A DNA stretch of 35,333 nucleotides, taken from assembly GCA_021812165.1 (NCBI GenBank), contig JAKAOO010000006.1, forward strand, positions 1 through 35,333. The letters are read 5' to 3'. Below are positions 15,711 to 23,856 of this stretch, one piece after another. The number at the start of each line of letters is the position of its first letter. The stretch's first letter is position 1. The position numbers were made by a program, and so were the translations under genes. The stretch is from Pseudomonadota bacterium. GTDB lineage: Bacteria; Pseudomonadota; Alphaproteobacteria; ATCC43930; CGMCC-115725. The notes beneath the pieces were generated by a model. That model saw nothing but the letters and a program-made list of their open reading frames with translations, made no database searches and had not been told where the DNA came from.

Positions 15711-16499
15711 ATGCCGAATTTCGCTGCCAATCTGAGCTTTCTTTATCAGGACATCCCGTTTCTCGACCGCTTCGAGGCCGCAAGGCGCTCGGGCTTCAAG
15801 GCCGTCGAATACCTCTTTCCTTACGACTTTCCGGCCGAAACCATCGCCGAACGCCTCACGCGCAACGGGCTCGTCCAGGCTCTCTTCAACATGCCTCCCG
15901 GCGATTGGGGAAAAGGGGAGCGCGGGATTGCGGCCTTGCCGGGGCGAGAGAGTGAGTTCCGCGACGGCGTCGCGCGGGCGCTCCTCTATGCAGAAGTCAC
16001 CGGCTGCCGGACCCTTCATGCGATGGCCGGGATATGGCCGCAGGGTCGCGAGCGCGCCGAGGGAGAGAGAGTCTATGCCGAGAACCTCAATTTCGCCGCC
16101 GACCGGCTTGCCGCCGAGGGCATTACGCTCGTCATCGAGCCGATCAACACGCGCGATTTCCCGGACTATTTCCTCAGTACGACAAGAGAAGGGATGGCGG
16201 CGATCGAGCGCGCCGGGCACTCCAATCTGAAGCTCCAGCTCGATCTCTATCACGCGCAGGTCATGGAAGGCGATCTCGCCCACAAGATCCGCGATCTCGC
16301 CGGGCAATACGCGCACGTCCAGATCGCCGGAAATCCGGGACGCAACGAGCCCGACATCGGCGAAATTCATTATCCCTTCCTCTTCGATCTCCTCGACGAG
16401 GTCGGCTACGCCGGCTGGGTCGGCTGCGAATACCGGCCGAAAGGCGACACGGAGGGCGGTCTCGGCTGGGCGAAGCGTTACGGGATCGGGCGCAGGTAG
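15711..16499 (+). CDS. otnI: 2-oxo-tetronate isomerase (hydroxypyruvate isomerase family)
   Basis: The product is 262 aa, an AP-endonuclease-2-type TIM barrel. Metal-site residues are visible as Glu143 (VIEPIN), Asp178 (LQLDLYH), Gln204 (VQIAG) and Glu240 (VGCEYRP), the layout of hydroxypyruvate isomerase/OtnI proteins. OtnI converts 2-oxo-tetronate to 3-oxo-tetronate. The ATG follows AAGGAGGGG. The next gene, denD, begins 8 bp after the stop, so the two form an operon. The assignment as OtnI rather than hydroxypyruvate isomerase rests on the neighbouring denD, otnK and otnC. Confidence 0.9.
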   Translation: MPNFAANLSFLYQDIPFLDRFEAARRSGFKAVEYLFPYDFPAETIAERLTRNGLVQALFNMPPGDWGKGERGIAALPGRESEFRDGVARALLYAEVTGCRTLHAMAGIWPQGRERAEGERVYAENLNFAADRLAAEGITLVIEPINTRDFPDYFLSTTREGMAAIERAGHSNLKLQLDLYHAQVMEGDLAHKIRDLAGQYAHVQIAGNPGRNEPDIGEIHYPFLFDLLDEVGYAGWVGCEYRPKGDTEGGLGWAKRYGIGRR

Positions 16500-16507
16500 G
16501 CGCAACG

Positions 16508-17500
16508 ATGCGCGTCGTCATCACCGGCGGCACGGGTTTTCTCGGCCGGCGCCTTGCGCGCTCCCTCCTCGATCGCGGGCGCCTTGTCGATCACGAAGGC
16601 AAAGAGCGCGCGGTCGAAACGCTCCTCCTCTTCGACAAGGGGCCGCTCGCCGCTACGCCGCCCGATCGGAGGATCGAGACCCGCGAAGGGGACATCGCCG
16701 ACAGCGCCGCGCTCGCGCGGCTCATCACGCCCGAGACCGACGCGGTCTTTCATCTCGCCGCCGTGGTGAGCGGCGAAGCGGAAGCCGATACCGATCTCGG
16801 CTACCGGGTCAATCTCGACGGAACCCGGCTCCTGCTCGAAGCGTGCCGGGCGGCGGGAAATCGCCCGCGCGTCGTCTTTGCGAGCTCGCTTGCCGTCTAT
16901 GGCGGCGAATTGCCCGCAACCGTCGGCGAGGAGGTGCCGCTTTCGCCGCAATCCTCTTATGGAACGCAAAAGGCGATCGGCGAGCTTCTTGTAAACGATT
17001 ACAGCCGCAAAGGGTATATCGACGGCCGCGCCTTGCGCCTTCCGACCGTCGTCGTGCGCCCGGGCCGCCCCAACCGCGCCGCCTCGACCTTTGCCTCATC
17101 GATCGTGCGCGAGCCTCTTGCCGGACGGGAGGCGATTTGTCCGGTGAAGCCCGAAACGGTGATGGCGCTTTCTTCGCCCCGCCGCGTCGTCTCGGCCCTC
17201 CTTCGCGCCCACGATCTCCCGGCAAGCGCCTTTGGCGCAAACCGCTCGCTGCAACTTCCGGGGTTTTCGGTCGCGGTCGGCGAGATTGCCGAAGCGGTCC
17301 GCCGCGCAGGCGGCGAAGAAGCCTATCGCCGCATCCTCTGGCAGCCCGATCCCGCGATCGAGCGCATCGTCTCGAGCTGGCCGCAGCAGCTTTCCGCGCC
17401 GCGCGCCGCCGCCCTCGGCTTTGCCGCCGATGGCGGCATCGACGAAGCGATCGCCGCCTTTATCGAAGACGATCTCGAAGCGCAGAAGGCTCTTTCTTGA
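16508..17500 (+). CDS. denD: D-erythronate dehydrogenase
   Basis: The product is 330 aa, an extended short-chain (NAD-dependent epimerase/dehydratase) fold. Seen are the nucleotide-binding GGTGFLG (7-13), Ser126/Ser127 in ASSLAVYG, and the catalytic pair Tyr151 and Lys155 in SSYGTQK. DenD oxidises D-erythronate to 2-oxo-tetronate, the first step before OtnI. The gene lies eight bases after otnI. It converges with the importer permease gene, leaving only 12 bp between stop codons. Without context a UDP-sugar epimerase would be the alternative call. Confidence 0.92.
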   Translation: MRVVITGGTGFLGRRLARSLLDRGRLVDHEGKERAVETLLLFDKGPLAATPPDRRIETREGDIADSAALARLITPETDAVFHLAAVVSGEAEADTDLGYRVNLDGTRLLLEACRAAGNRPRVVFASSLAVYGGELPATVGEEVPLSPQSSYGTQKAIGELLVNDYSRKGYIDGRALRLPTVVVRPGRPNRAASTFASSIVREPLAGREAICPVKPETVMALSSPRRVVSALLRAHDLPASAFGANRSLQLPGFSVAVGEIAEAVRRAGGEEAYRRILWQPDPAIERIVSSWPQQLSAPRAAALGFAADGGIDEAIAAFIEDDLEAQKALS

Positions 17501-17512
17501 GCGCGCCGGCTT

Positions 17513-18565
17513 TCACGACTCGGTATTCTCGGCGACGTCGCGTTCGCGTTGCTCGCGACGCCGCACCAGAAGCGACAACGTGACGCCAATGACAAGTGCG
17601 GCGCCGTAAAAGAGATCCTGGATGAAAATCTGGATCCCCATCAGAGAAAGCCCGGTGATCCCGGTCACGAGGAAATAGACCGCGGTAAAAGACCCCCAGG
17701 CGTTGAACCGCCCCGGCCGGATCGCGGTCGAGCCGAGAAAGGCGGCGGCAAAGGCGGGGAGCATGAAACTGTCGCCCGAGCTCGGGTCGGCCGCGCCGCT
17801 CGTTCCGGCGTAAAGGATGCCGGCGAAGGCCGCCAGCGTCGAGCCCGCGACGCACGCACAAAAGCGCAGGCGCGAGACATTGATCCCGGAAAGCCGCGCT
17901 ACCCGGCGGCCGCGGCCGACAAACAGCAGCCGCAGCCCGAGCGGCGTATATTCGAGCACGTACCAGAGAGCGAATGTGAGGGCGAGGACATAGAGAAAAC
18001 CGAAAGACAGCCCATAAAGCCGCGGCACGATGACGAGGTTTACGAGCGATTGGGAAATGCCGGAAATCAGTTCGCTGTTGCTGATCCACAAGACGATCCC
18101 GCTGATGAGCGTTCCGGTGCCGAGCGTCGCGATGATCGAGTCGATGCCGATGCCGACGATGAGAGCGCCATTGAGCGCCCCGGCAGCCGCTCCGGAGAAA
18201 AGCGCGACGAGAAGCGCCGGCCAGATCGAAAGCCCATGTCTCGCATTGAGAACGGCGACGACCATGGCCGAGAGCGTCAGCACCGGCGCCGCCGACAGGT
18301 CGTATTCGCCGGCGGTCAAGGTCACGAGAAGGGAATAGGTGAGAACGACGAGGACCGCCTGCGAGCTGAACATCGAGGTGAAATTGCTCGCCTGCAAAAA
18401 GACGCGCGGTTCGAGCGCAGCGAAGAGCGCGACCGTCGCCGCCCAGGCGAGAAGGAGCGCATAGCGATCGAAGAGGCGGCGCCAAAGCGGCGCTCGCGCC
18501 GCCGCCCCGCGGTTCGGCCGGGCGGTCTCAACCGGCGATCGCTGCGGCGCTTCCGAAAGATTCAT
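17513..18565 (-). CDS. sugar ABC transporter permease (CUT2/RbsC type)
   Basis: The product is 350 aa, a membrane protein with about eight to ten hydrophobic segments between residues 36 and 330, in the BPD_transp_2 family (RbsC, XylH type). Segments such as YSLLVTLTAGEYDLSAAPV and GIDSIIATLGTGTLISGIVL follow the family pattern. The ATG at 18565 overlaps the end of the ATPase gene by 38 bp. It forms the membrane channel of the importer encoded with the ATPase and binding protein upstream. The substrate is unknown; adjacency to the tetronate genes suggests a four-carbon sugar acid or related sugar. Confidence 0.92.
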   Translation of the reverse strand: MNLSEAPQRSPVETARPNRGAAARAPLWRRLFDRYALLLAWAATVALFAALEPRVFLQASNFTSMFSSQAVLVVLTYSLLVTLTAGEYDLSAAPVLTLSAMVVAVLNARHGLSIWPALLVALFSGAAAGALNGALIVGIGIDSIIATLGTGTLISGIVLWISNSELISGISQSLVNLVIVPRLYGLSFGFLYVLALTFALWYVLEYTPLGLRLLFVGRGRRVARLSGINVSRLRFCACVAGSTLAAFAGILYAGTSGAADPSSGDSFMLPAFAAAFLGSTAIRPGRFNAWGSFTAVYFLVTGITGLSLMGIQIFIQDLFYGAALVIGVTLSLLVRRREQRERDVAENTES

Positions 18566-20111
18566 ACGCCATGCGCTCCAGGCTCACATCGCTCCCCCCG
18601 AGCTCCGCCGCGATCTTCCCTTGCCGGAAAATCAATACCCTGCCGCAGAGGCGAGCCAGCTCTCCATGATCGCTGCTCGCGCACAACACGGCGGCGCCCT
18701 CTGCGGCCCAGTGGCGGATGGCGGCAAAAATCTGCTCGCGCGATCCGACATCCACTCCTTGCGTCGGCTCTTCGAGGATCAGAAGCCGCGGCGCGAGCTG
18801 CAGCCATTTGGCGAGAACCGTCTTTTGCTGATTGCCTCCCGAGAGAGCCTCGAAGCGCAATGCCGGCTCGGCCGGGCGCACTTCGAAGCGGCGGCAGAGT
18901 GCGCCCCCATGTTCGGCGAGGACGGAAGGTTTGAGCGCCCCCATCTCGACCAGCCGGTCGAGAACCGGCAGAGCGAGGTTTTCGGCAATCGTCAGCTCGC
19001 CGACGCAGCCGGCGCGCAAACGGTCCGAAGGTACATAGGCGAGCCCGGCGGCGATGGCTTTCCGCGGGGTCATGGCGGCAAGCGCATGTGGCTCCCTATC
19101 GAGCCGCAAATCCCCCGACGAAGCGGGAAGGGCGCCGGCGATGAGCGCACCCACCTCGGCAAAACCCGAGCCCGTAAGGCCCGTGAGCCCCAAGACCTCG
19201 CCAGCCGCGACGCGAAAGCTCGCACCCCTGACCCCCGGCCCCGTAAGGGCCGTAACCCTAACCGCCTCCGAGCCCGCCGCACTCTCTCTTGGCGCGGGCG
19301 AAACGGCGGAAAGCGGCCGGCCGACGATCATCTCGATGAGCGCTTCCTTGCCGATTTCCCGAGTCGGGCCGCTGCCCGCGACGCGGCCGTCCCGCAACAC
19401 CGTCACGCGGTCGGTGATGGCGAGGACTTCGTCGAGATCGTGCGAGACGAAGAGAATGCCGAAGCCGCCGTCCTTGACCCGGCGCATGACGTCGAAAAGG
19501 CGGCCGACCCCGACATCCCCGACCCCGGAGGTCGGCTCGTCGAGGATGAGGAGACCGTGGCGGACGCCTCCTTCGCGCATGAGGCGCCTCACTTCGTCGA
19601 CCGCCCGCAGGATTGCGAGCAGAGGTCTCTGCCAGGGCCGCAAGCGCTCGACCCGCTCGAAAGGGTCGCAATCGATGCCGAATTCTTCGAGGAGGAGGGC
19701 CACATGCGCCGCCTCGCGCCGCCAATTGACCGGACCGAGGGTGCGCCCCGAAAGGGCGCCGACCCGCAAATTCTCGGTCACCGTGAGCGCCGGAAGCAAT
19801 GCCGCGTCCTGATGGACAAAAGCCATCCCGAGGGCGCGGAACTCGCCGGGCCGCAAAGGCAGACGCACCGGCCTGCCGCCGATTTCGAGCTCGCCCCCTT
19901 CTTCCGGCGCATGATAGCCGGCGAGGATGCGGATCAGGGTCGATTTGCCGGAACCGTTCTGACCGAGAAGGCCCATCACCTCGCCGGCGCGGACTTCAAG
20001 CGAGGCGTCGTCGAGCGCCGTCGTGCCGCCGAACCGCTTCGTAACATGGAAGAGGCGCAGGATCGGTTCGGCGCTCCCCGTCTCTCGCGAACCCTTCAGT
20101 GCAGGCCCCAC
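18528..20111 (-). CDS. sugar ABC transporter ATP-binding protein (CUT2/RbsA type)
   Basis: The product is 527 aa with two tandem nucleotide-binding domains. Domain 1 has an intact Walker A (GQNGSGKST, 50-58) and Walker B (LLILDEPTSG), but its signature segment reads RLRPWQRPLLAI rather than LSGGQ. Domain 2 has an intact signature ALSGGNQQKTVLAKWL and Walker B LLILEEPTQ but a degenerate Walker A (GLTGLTGSGFAEV, lacking GK-S/T), common in this family. The likely start is the GTG at 20111, overlapping the binding-protein gene by 16 bp; no in-frame ATG lies close by. It powers import through the permease encoded just downstream. Confidence 0.92.
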   Translation of the reverse strand: MGPALKGSRETGSAEPILRLFHVTKRFGGTTALDDASLEVRAGEVMGLLGQNGSGKSTLIRILAGYHAPEEGGELEIGGRPVRLPLRPGEFRALGMAFVHQDAALLPALTVTENLRVGALSGRTLGPVNWRREAAHVALLLEEFGIDCDPFERVERLRPWQRPLLAILRAVDEVRRLMREGGVRHGLLILDEPTSGVGDVGVGRLFDVMRRVKDGGFGILFVSHDLDEVLAITDRVTVLRDGRVAGSGPTREIGKEALIEMIVGRPLSAVSPAPRESAAGSEAVRVTALTGPGVRGASFRVAAGEVLGLTGLTGSGFAEVGALIAGALPASSGDLRLDREPHALAAMTPRKAIAAGLAYVPSDRLRAGCVGELTIAENLALPVLDRLVEMGALKPSVLAEHGGALCRRFEVRPAEPALRFEALSGGNQQKTVLAKWLQLAPRLLILEEPTQGVDVGSREQIFAAIRHWAAEGAAVLCASSDHGELARLCGRVLIFRQGKIAAELGGSDVSLERMAYESFGSAAAIAG

Positions 20112-21223
20112 AACTTCGCGTAACCCTGTTCCGCGCTCGCGCCGTAGCCTACGCCAAACTTCGCCGGGACGCCGGCCGCGGCGACATTCTTCTTGGTAAA
20201 GGCCCGCAGCCCCGCCTCATAGCCGGGAACGAGCTTCTTTCGCAGCAAGAGGCGCATGTCCTGGTCGATGATCGCCCCAGCGAGCCAGGTCGTGTCTTCC
20301 CCGACATCGAAGGTGACGATGTTGCCGGTGCGGATCATATCGAGGACCGCCGGGGTGGCGTTGAAGCTTGCCACCTTGACGCGGCCCGAGGCGCCGGTGG
20401 CGATGATCGCCGGCACCACGAATTGCGCCATCCCGTCATAGATCGGGAGAACATAATTGAGTTTCGGGTCGCCGATGATGGCGCTTTGCACCTGCGGGCC
20501 GATCTTGGTCGGCCAGTCGGGGGCATTGACGCCGATAAAGCGCAATTTGCAGCGGGGACAGTATTTGGCGAACTCACCCGCGATCTCTTTCTGGATGTAA
20601 GGGCTGTTGGCGGTGCTCGGCGAGGTGATGACGAGCACGTCGGCATTGCCCTTCGTATCGCTGATGATCCAATCGGCTTCGAGCTTTGCCGCGGGCAGAT
20701 AGGCGCCGTAAACGATTGCCGAAAGGTCTTTGAGCTGCGGCTGGCCCGGCGCATAGGTGTGCGCGGCGACGACCGGGACGCCCGCGGCGCGCGCCTCTCG
20801 TATCTGCGGCGCCACGGTCGCCGGGTCAAGGCCGCAAAAGACGTTGATGAGCGAGGCCTTGTGGTCGAGGCCGGCGGTGAAGCCCTGCACCCATTGCGCG
20901 AGCTGCGCATTGTTCTCCCAGATCTCGAAACGCAACCCGGCGCGCGACGCGAATTCCGCCATCTGCCGGTCGACGACGTCGCAAAACGGGATGGCGGTCG
21001 AAACCGGGATCGTGAAGATGAGTTTCCCTTTGAGAGGCGCCGGATTGAACGGCGCACCGGGCGGCATGAAACGCGGCAGCTCCATCGCCGCCGCGATCCT
21101 CTTTTTGAGGAGCGCGGCGACGCCGGGCTTGAGAGCGGCATCCGCGGAGGGCGTGCGGGCGAGGCCGCAAAGGATCACCAATAGGATCGCGGCAAGATGC
21201 GCCCATGCTTTCCAGATTTTCAT
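20096..21223 (-). CDS. sugar ABC transporter substrate-binding protein
   Basis: The product is 375 aa. A signal peptide is evident (MKIWKAWAHLAAILLVILCG, cleavage near ADA at about 28-30), so it is periplasmic. The mature part is a periplasmic-binding-protein fold of the Peripla_BP_4 type (KGKLIFTIPVSTAIPFCDVV; GVPVVAAHTY; later FDVGEDTTWLAGAIIDQDMR). The start at 21223 follows GGGGGAAAG; a longer frame upstream to 21379 has no support. It is the first gene of the importer operon and sets its specificity. Cys residues near FCDVV, VFCGLD and KYCPRCK are unusual for such a protein and may form disulfides. Confidence 0.92.
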   Translation of the reverse strand: MKIWKAWAHLAAILLVILCGLARTPSADAALKPGVAALLKKRIAAAMELPRFMPPGAPFNPAPLKGKLIFTIPVSTAIPFCDVVDRQMAEFASRAGLRFEIWENNAQLAQWVQGFTAGLDHKASLINVFCGLDPATVAPQIREARAAGVPVVAAHTYAPGQPQLKDLSAIVYGAYLPAAKLEADWIISDTKGNADVLVITSPSTANSPYIQKEIAGEFAKYCPRCKLRFIGVNAPDWPTKIGPQVQSAIIGDPKLNYVLPIYDGMAQFVVPAIIATGASGRVKVASFNATPAVLDMIRTGNIVTFDVGEDTTWLAGAIIDQDMRLLLRKKLVPGYEAGLRAFTKKNVAAAGVPAKFGVGYGASAEQGYAKLWGLH

Positions 21224-21375
21224 GATCTTTCCCCCCGTTTCCGACGTCGCCGTGACGGCGCCTCTCGCGGCGCGCATAATCCACAGTTTCCAACCGGGAG
21301 GCAAGGATACGGTCCCTCGCGAAGACAAGAGAGGTGCGTTTCCGGCCTCTGCCCGAGAGGGGCGTTTCGCGGCCG

Positions 21376-21582
21376 TCACGCCGCCGCTTGGCGGTCTTTC
21401 ATGCGTTCTCCGACGTCGAGGACGTCGATGCCGATGACCTCGATGCCGCTGACCCGGCCGCCAGCATCGAAATCACGCAGGATCCCCGGCGCCACCTCCT
21501 CCGCATGGGTGGACTTCTCGTCTTCGGGACCGAACCAAACGAAGATCGCGTCGGTCTCGCGGTCGTAACCGGTTCCGAACAT
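21376..21582 (-). CDS. DUF2283 domain-containing small protein
   Basis: The product is 68 aa. The sequence DRETDAIFVWFGPEDE, followed by HAEEVAPGILRDFDAGGRVS and GIEVIGIDV, matches the DUF2283 pattern (YDxExDAxYI, then EVxPGIxxDxDxxGxxxGIEI). The function of this family is unknown; its small size and frequent presence near toxin-antitoxin genes have led to suggestions of an antitoxin-like role, but no toxin partner is seen here. It lies between the propeller gene and the importer operon on the same strand. Confidence 0.85.
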   Translation of the reverse strand: MFGTGYDRETDAIFVWFGPEDEKSTHAEEVAPGILRDFDAGGRVSGIEVIGIDVLDVGERMKDRQAAA

Positions 21583-21654
21583 AGCCGGGCTCTTCTGTCG
21601 AAATGCGCGGTCATTCAGCTGCAGCTCAAGCGCCGAGGCCGCGGCCGCTTGCGT

Positions 21655-22878
21655 TCACGCGCGGTTGAGCCGCAGCACATAAATTCCGTGGTTCTTGTCG
21701 GAAAGGTAGATGTTGCCGCGGGCATCGACCAGCACGTCTTCGCTCTGACAGACGAGCCGTGTCCTCGGCAGCGGCCCGCGCCGCTCCCGCGGGTCGGGCG
21801 GGATGAACCAGGCGATCTCGCGCGGCAGGCGTTCGTCGGAGATGTCGAAGACGCGCAAGCCCGCATTGAAATAGGTGAGGAAGACGCGGTCCTCGTCGTG
21901 CAGCAGAGCGTCCTGGTACTGCCACTGGTGCTGGTTGTGCGGCCCGAAGCGTCCGCCCTTTTCGCAGAAATTGCGGTAGGGCGCGCCCTCCGGCGGCTGC
22001 GGCAGCGGGAAAAGCGCGACGAGACGCGGCCTCTCCTCGTTGCTGATATCAACGAGACCGGCATAGCCCAAGGGCTCGTCGCAATTCTCGGCGATCGCTT
22101 CGGAATTCACCACGACGAGTTCGCGCCCCGTCAACGGTTGCGCGGTATGGACGGCGATATGGGCTTGAAAGGGCGGGGCGAAGGGAAGCTCGCTGACGAG
22201 AGCCGGCTTCTTCTTGTCGGAAACATCAAGGATGACAAAGCCGCCGGCGCCATAGGGCAGGTAGGCGCGCTCGCCGCGAATATAGGCGCCGCCATGAAGA
22301 AGCGTGCCGGCGGACGCGCCGCTTTCGCCGCCGGCGATCCACTGTCCCTTCTTCCACCAGCGCGACACCTCTCTGGGGTGCGTCGGATCGTCGATGTCGA
22401 CGATCTCCAAGATGTGCCCCTCATAGCCTTCGGGGAGGCATGTCGCGTAGACGTAGCGGCCGCCGTCGTAATAATTGCGGTGTGTCCCGGCGCCGCCGGT
22501 GCGGAAGCGGCCGAGCGGCTTCGGGTCTTCCGGATCGGCGAGATCCCAGACGAGGAAGCCTTCCTCGAAGGGCGCGCCGGGCCTGTCGCCCCAACCGGGC
22601 GGAATGCGCTCGAAGGACGTGACCATGCGGCCTTCGGCGATCTGCACCTGGAGCGTCCAGGTGTTGGCCGGCCCGTCGATGAAGCGCACGAAACGCGGCC
22701 GTGCCGGGTCGCTCACTTCGAGAATGGTGAGGCCGGGATGCCAGAAGGTGCCGGTGTAGAGATACCAGCGGCTCCCGGCCCGATGCAGCGCCAGCTTGAA
22801 TGCCGGCCGGCCTTCGAGATCGGCATAGCCGATCGCCTCGAGGTTATGGCTGAAGCTCTCTCCGGGCGGAAAATCCAT
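21655..22878 (-). CDS. LVIVD/selenium-binding-protein-like beta-propeller protein
   Basis: The product is 407 aa. It has several LVIVD-type blades, each ending like LTILEVSDPARP, LEIVDIDDPTHP, FVILDVSDKKKP, AGLVDISNEERP and LRVFDISDERLP, so a six- or seven-bladed propeller is expected. No signal peptide is seen, so it is probably cytoplasmic. Conserved-looking histidines lie in FSHNL, TFWHPG, GTHRNYYDGG, LLHGGAY, AHIAVHTAQ and FGPHNQHQ, positions that could line a metal site as in selenium-binding protein/MtoX-type propellers. The start ATG follows GAGGAG. It precedes DUF2283 and the importer on the same strand. The catalytic role, if any, is unknown. Confidence 0.82.
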   Translation of the reverse strand: MDFPPGESFSHNLEAIGYADLEGRPAFKLALHRAGSRWYLYTGTFWHPGLTILEVSDPARPRFVRFIDGPANTWTLQVQIAEGRMVTSFERIPPGWGDRPGAPFEEGFLVWDLADPEDPKPLGRFRTGGAGTHRNYYDGGRYVYATCLPEGYEGHILEIVDIDDPTHPREVSRWWKKGQWIAGGESGASAGTLLHGGAYIRGERAYLPYGAGGFVILDVSDKKKPALVSELPFAPPFQAHIAVHTAQPLTGRELVVVNSEAIAENCDEPLGYAGLVDISNEERPRLVALFPLPQPPEGAPYRNFCEKGGRFGPHNQHQWQYQDALLHDEDRVFLTYFNAGLRVFDISDERLPREIAWFIPPDPRERRGPLPRTRLVCQSEDVLVDARGNIYLSDKNHGIYVLRLNRA

Positions 22879-23162
22879 GCGCCTCTCCTCGTTTGAGAGA
22901 GAGCGTCGTTTCCGGAACTGCGGCTGTCAATCGCTTCGCGCGCCGGGCGAAGGACGCAAGTCCAGCCCGCAGACGGCGAGCCGCTTGCCGATTTTTCCGC
23001 CCGATACCACTTCTACCCCGCAGTGGTTCACTTTTTTGTCGCATTCCTTCCCGAGATTAGCGGCTGCTGGCCAAAAAGAGGGCGGGTCCCTGCGCACGCT
23101 CGGCGCCGCGCCGGCTCGGCGGGGAGGGCTTTGGAGAGGCCACGGCTCTATGTGACGGCGAA

Positions 23163-23840
23163 ATGAAGATCCTTGTCGTCGAAGACGACCGCGAGACTGC
23201 CGCTTATCTCGCAAAGGGACTTTCCGAAAGCGGCTACACCGTCGATCGTTCGGCAGACGGGCGCGAAGGGCTCTATCTCGCGACCTCGGGCGGCTATGGC
23301 GCCCTCGTCGTCGATCGCATGCTGCCGAGCATGGACGGCCTTGCGCTCATCGGCGCTCTGCGCGCCGCCGATATTCGCACCCCGGCGCTCATTCTCTCCG
23401 CCCTCGGCAGCGTCGACGACCGGGTGAAGGGGCTGCGCGCCGGAGGCGACGACTATCTCGTCAAGCCTTTCGCCTTCAGCGAGCTGCTCGCCCGCCTCGA
23501 GGCGCTGTTGCGCCGCGGCGCCGCGGTGCCGGCAAGGACGCGGCTCAAGCTTGCCGATCTCGAGCTCGATCTTTTGACGCGAAGCGTCAAGCGCGGGAGC
23601 AAGGCGATCGAGCTGTTGCCGCGCGAGTTCCAGATCCTCGAATATCTCATGCGCAACGCGGGCCATGTGGTGACCCGCACGATGCTCTTGGAACATGTCT
23701 GGGATTATCATTTCGACCCCCAGACCAACGTCATCGACGTGCATGTGAGCCGTTTGCGCCAGAAGATCGACAAAGGCTTCGATCGGCCGCTTTTGCACAC
23801 GGTCCGGGGGGCGGGCTATTGCCTGCGCGGGCCCGAATGA
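23163..23840 (+). CDS. OmpR-family response regulator
   Basis: The product is 225 aa: a receiver domain (1-115) with acidic pocket Asp8/Asp9, phospho-acceptor Asp51 (VVDRMLP) and Lys101 (LVKPF), then a winged-helix DNA-binding domain (about 125-223) with the pattern LLPREFQILEYLMRNAGHVV and HVSRLRQKID. It is a transcription regulator partnered with the histidine kinase encoded 16 bp downstream. The resemblance is to the QseB/PmrA/CusR-type OmpR regulators. The signal and regulon cannot be told from the sequence; hpnN is downstream on the same strand but separated by another gene. Confidence 0.95.
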   Translation: MKILVVEDDRETAAYLAKGLSESGYTVDRSADGREGLYLATSGGYGALVVDRMLPSMDGLALIGALRAADIRTPALILSALGSVDDRVKGLRAGGDDYLVKPFAFSELLARLEALLRRGAAVPARTRLKLADLELDLLTRSVKRGSKAIELLPREFQILEYLMRNAGHVVTRTMLLEHVWDYHFDPQTNVIDVHVSRLRQKIDKGFDRPLLHTVRGAGYCLRGPE

Positions 23841-23856
23841 AGAGAGCGTTTTCTTG

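Noticed and set aside
15567-16505. N-terminal extension of the vapB frame through otnI
   Set aside because: It is antisense to otnI; the vapB product starts at MPLNI with a ribosome binding site at 15566.
18621-20123. 500-codon plus-strand frame opposite the ABC ATPase gene
   Set aside because: Antisense shadow of a clear ATPase with Walker motifs.
21334-22896. 520-codon plus-strand frame opposite the LVIVD propeller gene
   Set aside because: Antisense shadow; the minus-strand propeller repeats are coherent and have a ribosome binding site.
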